A DNA stretch of 21,184 bases from a virus: positions 1 through 21,184 of the IMG/VR virus record IMGVR_UViG_3300017989_000501, one strand, 5' to 3'. Position 1 is the stretch's first letter; every line of letters begins with the position of its first letter. This document shows positions 1 through 4,674 of the stretch, piece after piece. The notes below the pieces were generated by a model. The model was not told the DNA's origin and did no database searches. It saw nothing but the letters and a program-made list of their open reading frames with translations. A program made the translations under genes and the position numbers.

Positions 1-26
1 CGGTCTCGGCGGCGCTGTCGTGTGTG

Positions 27-428
27 CTAGTGGCTTGGGTTGTCTGGGCGTGGTGTGCGGCGTTCTGATGCGCGCCTGCGCCGCCTCAACGCCTCAACAA
101 CCGCCCGCACGTCCGTCCGCTCCACATCCAGCGCCCCGCGAGCTTCGGCGGCCTTGACGAGCTCGTTGCAAGCCGCGCGCTCGGTCGCCCGAGCCTCCCG
201 CGCGCTGTCCTCCGCGTCTCGCTGGCAACGCTCCACAGCCGCCCTCTCCGCGTCTACGAGGCCCAGGCAGCGGGTGTGGCGCTTGGACGCCTGCGCGACG
301 CTCCGGCGGGCGCTGGCGAGGTCTGCGCGGGTGTCTGCGAGGGTCCGCACGTCCCGCCGCCACAGAGAGCCGCCGAGGGCGATTGCGGCGACGAGCAGGG
401 CGCAGACGATGGCTAGGGCGCGGGTCAT
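27..428 (-). CDS. Small membrane-anchored coiled-coil protein, i-spanin (Rz)-like
   Basis: A 133-aa protein with one N-terminal hydrophobic segment (about residues 4-22) followed directly by RRD and then a long charged, Ala/Arg/Glu-rich stretch (about 28-118) that should form a coiled coil in the periplasm. This N-in, C-out single-anchor layout is that of inner-membrane spanins, which join inner and outer membranes in the last step of lysis of Gram-negative hosts. It lies at the end of the lysis region, which fits. The C-terminus is strongly basic (RRRRR near residue 115). No outer-membrane lipoprotein partner with a lipobox was found inside or beside it. The ATG at 428 is the first start after an in-frame TAG and has no clear ribosome binding site, so translation may be weak or coupled in some other way. 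The spanin role is inferred from architecture and position only. Confidence 0.6.
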   Translation of the reverse strand: MTRALAIVCALLVAAIALGGSLWRRDVRTLADTRADLASARRSVAQASKRHTRCLGLVDAERAAVERCQRDAEDSAREARATERAACNELVKAAEARGALDVERTDVRAVVEALRRRRRASERRTPRPDNPSH

Positions 429-442
429 GCGCGGAGGCTAGC

Positions 443-486
443 ATTGTTCCATGGCGCGGAGGGTGTTTTTCCGCTCATGGGACAAT
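443..486. repeat. Long imperfect palindrome / stem-loop in the divergent intergenic region
   Basis: The arms ATTGTTCCATG (443-453) and CATGGGACAAT (476-486) pair over 11 positions, ten Watson-Crick and one G-U. Inside them GCGGA (456-460) pairs with TCCGC (470-474) around a 9-nt loop ending in a T run. It lies between the start of the minus-strand spanin-like gene and the promoter of the plus-strand gene. There is no U-tract after either arm, so a standard intrinsic terminator is unlikely. A protein-binding palindrome or a structured leader is more plausible. Confidence 0.7.
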
Positions 487-491
487 AAAGC

Positions 492-503
492 GCACATTTG
501 TGC
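492..503. promoter_or_regulatory. Candidate operator: short inverted repeat GCACA-TT-TGTGC
   Basis: A perfect inverted repeat with 5-bp arms and a 2-bp centre ends exactly one base before the candidate -35 box of the plus-strand gene at 580. Dyads at this place commonly bind dimeric regulators. The symmetry is seen directly; the operator role is inferred. Confidence 0.4.
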
Positions 504-532
504 TTGCGTTGGTCGCTAGGTGGTGGCATAAA
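504..532 (+). promoter_or_regulatory. Candidate sigma70-type promoter for the plus-strand gene at 580
   Basis: The -35-like TTGCGT (504-509) is separated by 17 bp from the -10-like CATAAA (527-532). The -10 is preceded by TGG, an extended -10 element. The spacing is optimal, the -35 matches the consensus only at TTG, and the -10 matches 4 of 6. The predicted transcript would start near 539-540, about 40 nt before the ATG. The ATG at 532 lies inside the -10 box, which argues against its use as a start codon. Confidence 0.45.
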
Positions 533-544
533 TGTTCTCGCCAA

Positions 545-572
545 GGCGGGAGAGACCGCCGCAACACTGGAG
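545..572 (+). promoter_or_regulatory. Leader hairpin and ribosome binding site of the gene at 580
   Basis: GGCGG (545-549) and CCGCC (556-560) form a 5-bp stem with a 6-nt GAGAGA-type loop in the predicted 5' leader. Nine bases later comes GGAG (569-572), 7 nt before the ATG at 580. The GGAG spacing is what decides the start codon. The hairpin could protect the messenger or tune initiation. Confidence 0.4.
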
Positions 573-579
573 CGACCCG

Positions 580-804
580 ATGAAACGCTTTGATATTACA
601 GCTAGCATCCCCGTTGACGAGATTCATTGGGTTAGCGACGACTGTGCCGCGCTGCGACATGGTGACATCGTCGCGACCCTGACTCGCGACGGCGATGATT
701 GGACGATGCACAGCAAAGGGCCGAACGACGGCATGTGGCAGGAGGACGCGGTGTCGTCAACCGATGATATCGCACAGGCGCTCTGGTACGAGGCTCCGCG
801 CTGA
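580..804 (+). CDS. Acidic 74-aa protein of unknown function, reverse-oriented moron candidate
   Basis: I do not recognise this protein. It is the only credible plus-strand gene in the window, inserted between minus-strand lysis-region genes: tail-to-tail with the gene at 881-1075 and head-to-head with the gene at 27-428. The product has 15 Asp/Glu against about six Lys/Arg in 74 residues, with Asp pairs spread along the chain (SDD, GDD, TDD) and four Trp. It has no signal peptide or membrane segment. It has its own candidate promoter, operator-like repeat, leader hairpin and GGAG ribosome binding site. The start at 580 is preferred over the in-frame ATG at 532, which overlaps the -10 box. A small, acidic, separately expressed phage gene is typical of host-takeover or anti-defence morons, some of which mimic DNA. 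That function is a guess from charge and context. Confidence 0.65.
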   Translation: MKRFDITASIPVDEIHWVSDDCAALRHGDIVATLTRDGDDWTMHSKGPNDGMWQEDAVSSTDDIAQALWYEAPR

Positions 805-826
805 CCCACTTTCCAATCGCCCGCAA

Positions 827-853
827 CCCCCGGCGCGGTATTGCCGCCGAGGG
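827..853. other. GC-rich hairpin between two convergent genes
   Basis: CCC plus CGGCG (827-835) can pair with CGCCG plus GGG (845-853), with single-base bulges and a 9-nt loop. It sits in the 76-nt gap between the ends of the plus-strand gene (804) and the minus-strand gene (881). A two-way terminator would be useful there, but no T-run follows on either strand, so termination activity is uncertain. Confidence 0.3.
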
Positions 854-880
854 TGACCGCGGCGAGGAGGCGGGCGCGGG

Positions 881-1075
881 TCACTTGAACAGCAGCGCTC
901 GCACGGCGCAATCTTTGGCCTCCAGCAACTTTCGCAGCGCCATCGTGCGCTCAGGGTTGCTGGGGAGCGTCTCGGCAATGCGGTGCGCCGCATCGCAAAA
1001 CGGCTTGCTCACTTCGGCCAGATGCGGCGGGAGGTGCTCGTAGGTGAAGAACTGAAGAAGATAGTCGTGGTTCAT
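881..1075 (-). CDS. 64-aa protein resembling the Acb2/Tad1 hairpin family (possible anti-CBASS/Thoeris sponge)
   Basis: A 64-aa soluble protein whose start is fixed by a full AAGGAG ribosome binding site 6 nt before the ATG at 1075; the longer in-frame ORF upstream is Arg-rich shadow sequence. It starts with an aromatic FFTY segment (9-12), then LPPH (15-18), a predicted helix (about 20-36), the turn LPSNPER (37-43), and a second helix (44-62) with AL-KLLEAKD. The order F-T-Y, Pro-rich turn, helix, (L)P..(R)E(R)..AL.KL.EA, helix matches what I recall of the Acb2/Tad1 hairpin domain of small phage proteins. Acb2 and Tad1 bind cyclic oligonucleotides or cyclic ADP-ribose signals and block CBASS and Thoeris immunity. 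I also recall close relatives of this sequence as uncharacterised phage proteins. The resemblance is from memory without alignment scores, and sponge activity is an inference. Confidence 0.55.
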   Translation of the reverse strand: MNHDYLLQFFTYEHLPPHLAEVSKPFCDAAHRIAETLPSNPERTMALRKLLEAKDCAVRALLFK

Positions 1076-1101
1076 GTCTTGCTCCTTGTTGTTGTTTGGA
1101 A

Positions 1102-1455
1102 TCACTCCGCAGGCCCGACAGGTCCCGGCGCCGAAGACACAACCGACACAACGCGCCGCTGAATCGCTGGCCATACAGACGGACCCGCAAGCCCGCCGAG
1201 TCCGCCGACGACCTCGCACACGCGCACGCCGACCTCCGACAGCTCGGGCGCGACGTAGCCGCCGAGCAGGGCAGCGCCGACGACCGCGAGACCGTAGCCG
1301 CAACCGATGCCGAGCATGTCAGCCCAGCGAGGGAGGTGCTGCGCCGCGTCGATCGCACGGTAGCCCGCGACCATGGCGCCGCCGACGATGCCGCCGACCG
1401 TTGCGCCGCCGAGGAACAGGCCGCCGAGTTGGATTGCTAGTTGGGTGTTGGTCAT
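1102..1455 (-). CDS. Small glycine-zipper membrane protein, holin candidate
   Basis: A 117-aa protein with a long hydrophobic N-terminal segment (about residues 7-31) and a second at about 48-69; a third, weaker one (about 78-93) is possible. The first segment repeats Gly pairs (GG at 11, 16, 21 and 25), a glycine-zipper pattern that favours tight helix packing and oligomers. Position between the endolysin gene and the phage end of the lysis region, size and topology all fit a holin, which would let the signal-less M15 enzyme reach the cell wall. Holins share no conserved motif, so this stays a candidate. The ATG at 1455 is chosen because GAGG stands 5 nt before it; an in-frame GTG at 1461 would add two residues. 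Confidence 0.6.
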   Translation of the reverse strand: MTNTQLAIQLGGLFLGGATVGGIVGGAMVAGYRAIDAAQHLPRWADMLGIGCGYGLAVVGAALLGGYVAPELSEVGVRVCEVVGGLGGLAGPSVWPAIQRRVVSVVSSAPGPVGPAE

Positions 1456-1510
1456 GGCCACCTCGTGTTTGCTGTCTCGCCGCCCGCGAGGTACCGTTAG
1501 GTTGCTAGAC

Positions 1511-1564
1511 CCGGTGGGTGCCTACCGGCGAGCGCCCCCTAGCCGGCAGCGGTTGGGGGGCGTT
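1511..1564. other. Two tandem stem-loops between endolysin and holin-candidate genes
   Basis: The larger one pairs AGCGCCCCCTAGCCG (1531-1545) with CGGTTGGGGGGCGTT (1550-1564) around a GCAG tetraloop. All 15 positions pair if the plus strand is transcribed (three as G-U); on the minus strand those three become C-A mismatches. The smaller one pairs CCGGT (1511-1515) with ACCGG (1524-1528). The big stem begins 7 nt after the endolysin stop codon. With no T-run on either strand it is not a classical terminator. It could be an RNA-processing or stability element, or part of a plus-strand RNA. Confidence 0.6.
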
Positions 1565-1570
1565 CAGCTT

Positions 1571-2014
1571 TCATCGCGCCCTCTTCGTCGGCCGGTTCTT
1601 GCCCCACTCCGCGTACCGCCCGCCGCGCCGGTCGATGTGGACGAATGAGGGTCGCCCGTCGCTCGGCGGACGCTTGTAGTAGCCCGCGCCGTTGAAGCCG
1701 ATGTGCTCGCGGTTGGCGTGCAGAACGCGCCAGAACTCCTCGATCGTGGGCTTGCCGTCGCCCTCAGCTAGCACAAGGTCGGCCGCTCGCGCTGACTGCG
1801 ACGGGAGGTGCTGCGACCGCTTGGCCCCGCCGCACTGCCGGTTGTAGTCCTCGCAGCGGATGCCCGTGCGGACGATGAGGGGCCAGCCGATGGCGTCGCG
1901 TGCGCGCTGGCACATCTCGGCGGTCTCCTGCAGGTCGCGGATGTGCTCGCGCTCGATGCCGCAACCGCAGCCGCAACGGAACTCGCGGAGGGCGAAGTTC
2001 TTGGTGAGTCTCAT
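1571..2014 (-). CDS. Endolysin, M15-type zinc peptidase (VanY-like / peptidase M15A fold)
   Basis: A 147-aa cell-wall peptidase predicted to cut peptide stems of peptidoglycan at the end of infection. The N-terminus has the family's F-x-x-x-E-F-x-C-x-CGCG start (residues 7-19). RTGIRCEDYNRQCGGAKRSQH (49-69) is followed by RAAD (76-79) and FVHID (124-128). The expected zinc ligands are therefore His69, Asp79 and His126, in the M15 order SxHxxx...A-D...H. It is a single catalytic domain of the normal length for this family, with no wall-binding domain, signal peptide or membrane anchor, so it needs a holin. Its ATG overlaps the stop of the upstream gene (ATGA), with AAGGGGG just before it. Confidence 0.88.
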   Translation of the reverse strand: MRLTKNFALREFRCGCGCGIEREHIRDLQETAEMCQRARDAIGWPLIVRTGIRCEDYNRQCGGAKRSQHLPSQSARAADLVLAEGDGKPTIEEFWRVLHANREHIGFNGAGYYKRPPSDGRPSFVHIDRRGGRYAEWGKNRPTKRAR

Positions 2015-2388
2015 GCTGCCCCCTTCGCCATCTCCTGGCGCGTCTCGACCCGCGTGAGCCGGTCGGCGTGCGAGTCGATCCGCTTGTGGAGCGTCGAGTG
2101 TGCCGCCGTGTTGTGTTCGGCGCCTGACTCAACGGCCGCGATGCGTTCGTCGTAGCGCCGTTGCTCGCCACGGATCTCGGTCAACACAATCTCCGTGCGC
2201 TGCTGCGACTCTGCCATCCGGTCGAGCCTCGCCGCGAGCGCGTCGATCCGCTGGATGATGTCCTCGGTCTCAGCCGCCCGCGCCGCGCTCAGCCGCCGGA
2301 ACGCTTCCCGCGCCGCCCATCCGGCCGCGCTGAGAGTGACGCCGCCGACGCCTGAGGCCACCGCTAGTGTGGTCGGGTCCAGTTCCAT
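2011..2388 (-). CDS. Membrane-anchored coiled-coil protein of unknown function
   Basis: A 125-aa protein with one hydrophobic helix near the N-terminus (about residues 8-26) followed by about 95 residues of heptad-like charged sequence (IIQRIDALAARLDRM..., IRGEQRRYDERIAAVE...), a probable coiled coil. The ATG at 2388 has GGAGGCGAGG upstream; the longer in-frame ORF to 2478 has no such signal. It ends in an ATGA overlap with the endolysin, so the two are likely translated together, and a role in lysis (holin regulator or accessory membrane protein) is suggested by that linkage. Its N-terminal coding sequence overlaps another membrane-protein gene in a second frame. Confidence 0.65.
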   Translation of the reverse strand: MELDPTTLAVASGVGGVTLSAAGWAAREAFRRLSAARAAETEDIIQRIDALAARLDRMAESQQRTEIVLTEIRGEQRRYDERIAAVESGAEHNTAAHSTLHKRIDSHADRLTRVETRQEMAKGAA

Positions 2389-2605
2389 CGATCCTCGCCT
2401 CCAAGCGCTTGCGGCGCCGACGTTCAGCGCGCAGGGCCTTGACCAGCAGGGCTTGCGAAGCCTCGAGCCTGTCCACATGATCGCGTAGTTGCCGAATCTC
2501 TACGCGCGCCACCGCGTCCCGCAGTTGACCGCGCCTCCACCACGGGAGCACCGCCACGAACAGGACGCACCAGACGACGGCGAGAGCGGTCAGGAGCGCG
2601 ATCAC
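2270..2605 (-). CDS. Small transmembrane protein overlapping the next gene
   Basis: A 111-aa reading frame starting with an excellent membrane helix (about residues 3-21, ending PWWRR) and then a charged helical stretch to about residue 72. The last 39 residues lie over the start of the gene at 2388 in another frame and are Arg/Gly-rich, as shadow sequence would be. The 119-nt overlap is much longer than the 4-nt overlaps elsewhere in this operon. The start is a GTG at 2605 without a good ribosome binding site. The convincing helix and the otherwise empty stretch support a real gene, probably another lysis-region membrane protein, but either the end of this frame or the exact start could be wrong. 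Confidence 0.5.
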   Translation of the reverse strand: MIALLTALAVVWCVLFVAVLPWWRRGQLRDAVARVEIRQLRDHVDRLEASQALLVKALRAERRRRKRLEARIDGTGPDHTSGGLRRRRRHSQRGRMGGAGSVPAAERGAGG

Positions 2606-2638
2606 GCGGGCAGCATACCGCAGCGGCGCCGGTCGTGC

Positions 2639-2854
2639 TCACTGCTCGTCATCCCGGCGCCATGCCTCGGTCTGCATGCGCGCCGTCGCCTGCTCGTGCG
2701 AGAGAGCGCCGTCGGTCCGCTCGGCAAGCGACACAATGGCCCGCTGCCCGCTGCGGCTGAGGCGAGGGGTGCCCGACGCGATCGGCAGCGTCTCGCGCAA
2801 CGTGGGGAGTTGCGACGTGTAGACGACGAGGTACCAGCGGCGCGTGTTGCTCAC
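2639..2854 (-). CDS. Small hypothetical protein
   Basis: A 71-aa protein that I do not recognise. The start is taken as the GTG at 2854, which overlaps the stop of the upstream LamG-domain gene as GTGA and has GAGG 8 nt before it. The in-frame extension further upstream (to 3124) is antisense-like Arg/Pro-rich sequence inside the LamG gene. The N-terminus (RRWYLVVYTSQLP) could be a beta strand; the rest is mixed and charged, without membrane segments. It is the last small gene before the lysis genes, so it may be a virion accessory or a small regulatory protein. Confidence 0.55.
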   Translation of the reverse strand: MSNTRRWYLVVYTSQLPTLRETLPIASGTPRLSRSGQRAIVSLAERTDGALSHEQATARMQTEAWRRDDEQ

Positions 2855-3624
2855 AGACCGGACCTCACAACGTCGGCGCGGACGATGTTCTGCAGGGCCG
2901 CCGCGTCGGTCGAGCCCTGGATGTCGGTTGTCATCGCGTCGAACCCGAGGCCGCCGAGGACGTACCACCGCGCCGGGGTCGGGGTCGCGTTGCGGAGGTT
3001 CAGCGCCGGGCCGGCTGCGTGAATCTGGGCGGCGAGGCTTGTCAGGTCCAGCTGCTCGAACCATACCGCTACTCCCAGCACGTCTCCTGCCCAGTAGTTG
3101 CCCGCGTTTGGGCCCGGGTCCCACTCTGCGCCGAGTGTGACAAGGTCATCAGCGGCGAGCGCCGGAAACGGTGTCGCGGCGGCGCCTTGCTCGAGCAGGC
3201 CGTCAACGTACCAGTCGAGCCGGTTGACGCTGTGGTCGATGGCGATCATGACGTGATGCCACTCGCCGTCGAGAATGTTTGTCGTGCGGGCGCGCCCGGC
3301 GCTGACGGCAGAGTTGCCGCCATAGATCGTCATGTAGTTGTTTGTGCCCAGAAACGTCGAAGTGGCCACGTTGCCATAGGATGCGTCATTGATGTTCCAG
3401 ACATTCTGCCCGGTTGCGGTCGGGCCATCGTGCCGCAGCCACATGCTGACCGTCCACGCCTGCGACGCGAACAGGTACGGCGCGAGCGGGTCCATGGTGA
3501 CATACTCGTTGACGCCGCCGAACGACAAGCACGCGTGCCGAGCGTGGGCGATCTCCGCGTCGCCGCCGTCGCGACGGAAGCGCCCTAACAGCGTCGGGGC
3601 GCCGCTGGTTCGACGCGACCTCAC
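2851..3624 (-). CDS. LamG/concanavalin A-like domain protein, probable tail-tip or receptor-binding component
   Basis: A 257-aa protein whose residues about 32-205 show the LamG / laminin-G-3 pattern: an opening LSFGGVNEYVTM (33-44), TVSMWLRHDG (58-67), GEWHHVMIAID (about 120-130) and the LDWYVDGLLE strand pair, followed by a final AVWF strand near residue 190. This jelly-roll fold usually binds carbohydrate, which suits a phage structure that touches the host surface. It is last in the row of tail-tip genes, where receptor-binding proteins are often coded. There is no signal peptide and no recognisable glycosidase catalytic motif. It starts at a GTG overlapping the previous stop (GTGA). The fold is fairly secure; the adsorption role is inferred from place. 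Confidence 0.7.
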   Translation of the reverse strand: MRSRRTSGAPTLLGRFRRDGGDAEIAHARHACLSFGGVNEYVTMDPLAPYLFASQAWTVSMWLRHDGPTATGQNVWNINDASYGNVATSTFLGTNNYMTIYGGNSAVSAGRARTTNILDGEWHHVMIAIDHSVNRLDWYVDGLLEQGAAATPFPALAADDLVTLGAEWDPGPNAGNYWAGDVLGVAVWFEQLDLTSLAAQIHAAGPALNLRNATPTPARWYVLGGLGFDAMTTDIQGSTDAAALQNIVRADVVRSGL

Positions 3625-4043
3625 TTGGGAGTGTCCTGCGAGACCGTCGCGAACACGGTCGCGGTCGCGCTCGAACCGAGCGCCGAGATTTGAACGTGCA
3701 TGTAGTCAGCGCCGCGAACCTCGTAGGACTTGCGGACAGCAGGCTTGTCGCTGAAGTCCACAAGCAACTCGCCACCCACGCCGAACGCGGTATCGACATA
3801 CCAACCGCCCGCCACAGAGCTATAGCTCCAGACGGTGATCGTCACATCAGCGACGCCCGCCGTCAGCCACAGATCCACCCACCCGATGCCGGTGGTTCGG
3901 AGTGTGCCCGCGCTGGTGAGATTGGTCGGCGCCGACGTGGTTGACGCCTGCGCGGCATAGAGCTTGCCCGCAACGTCGCCGGCAGGATCGATCACGGACG
4001 CCGCGTAGCCGGTGGGCAGGGTTGTAGGGATCGTGACAGACAT
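3621..4043 (-). CDS. Small beta-rich virion protein of unknown function
   Basis: A 140-aa protein, rich in Thr, Ser, Ala, Val and Gly, with alternating hydrophobic strands (VDLWLTAGVADVTITVWSY, YMHVQISALGSSATATVFA), as in small beta-sandwich virion proteins. The ATG at 4043 has GGAGG 6 nt upstream, one of the stronger ribosome binding sites in the tail-tip region. The 49-nt gap before it is larger than most gaps here, so it may be translated independently and at a higher level. It is coupled to the LamG gene by a GTGA overlap. It might be a tail-tip, decoration or fibre-associated protein; no family is recognised. Confidence 0.6.
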   Translation of the reverse strand: MSVTIPTTLPTGYAASVIDPAGDVAGKLYAAQASTTSAPTNLTSAGTLRTTGIGWVDLWLTAGVADVTITVWSYSSVAGGWYVDTAFGVGGELLVDFSDKPAVRKSYEVRGADYMHVQISALGSSATATVFATVSQDTPK

Positions 4044-4092
4044 GCTCGGCCTCCATTCTGCGGGGAGTGTAGCGCAGACAACCCGCCGTGCG

Positions 4093-4674
4093 CTACAGCG
4101 TCTCCAAGTCCTGCGACTGGCGCACCACGGACAGCCCGAAGCCCTGCGCCGCACCGATCTCCACCAACTCGACCGTTGGCGTCAGCGCTCCTGCCATCTC
4201 CAACAGTCGATCCTTGGTGGCGGACGGGCTTGCGTCGTCCTCGTCGCCGGTGCGGGTGATGACCGACGCCCAGGGTGCCGCAGTGCCGAGGTAGGCACTC
4301 GATCCAGAGATGCCGGCCGGTGTCGTCACCACCTCCGCAGCCGCCACAGGCAACGAGCCCGAGCCGCTGCTTTCGGCGCTGATTGTGGTGTCGTTCTGCC
4401 CCATCGGGCTCAGCGCGTTGACGACGCCGCCGCCGCGCGTCACCCACGCCCGCATGCGCTCCGAGTAGGGTGGGACGATGAGCGCGACGCGGCGCAGTGA
4501 CAGCCCGGATGAGGTGCCGTCGAACATCAGCGCGGGTTGAGCGTAGCACCCAAGACCTGACATGACGTAGTTGTCGGCCGCCGCAAGGAACTCGACGCGG
4601 GCTGGGGCCGTTGGGGTGGCGATCAGTGTAGGCGCGGCACTCGGCCAGTTGCTGCTGTGTGGAGGCTTTCGCAT
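4093..4674 (-). CDS. Tail-region protein of unknown function
   Basis: A 193-aa protein that begins with a Pro/Thr/Ala-rich tail (about residues 10-26) and continues as a mixed domain with clear beta strands (LSLRRVALIVPPYSERMRAWVTRGGG around 58-84; a Ser/Gly-rich linker near 105-110). I do not recognise the family. The start ATG at 4674 overlaps the TGA of the previous gene (ATGA), so it is translationally linked to the tail-tip cluster and is probably also a virion component. Longer in-frame sequence upstream is a shadow of the preceding gene. Confidence 0.6.
   Translation of the reverse strand: MRKPPHSSNWPSAAPTLIATPTAPARVEFLAAADNYVMSGLGCYAQPALMFDGTSSGLSLRRVALIVPPYSERMRAWVTRGGGVVNALSPMGQNDTTISAESSGSGSLPVAAAEVVTTPAGISGSSAYLGTAAPWASVITRTGDEDDASPSATKDRLLEMAGALTPTVELVEIGAAQGFGLSVVRQSQDLETL

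Noticed and set aside
94-444. Embedded Rz1-like lipoprotein in the second frame of the spanin-like gene
   Set aside because: The alternative frame is Arg/Pro/Gly-rich, with no signal peptide or lipobox cysteine.
532-579. Sixteen extra codons at the start of the plus-strand gene
   Set aside because: The ATG at 532 overlaps the candidate -10 box and has no ribosome binding site, while the ATG at 580 has GGAG at 7 nt.
827-853. Intrinsic terminator between convergent genes
   Set aside because: The stem is plausible but neither strand has a T-run after it, so it was kept only as a hairpin.
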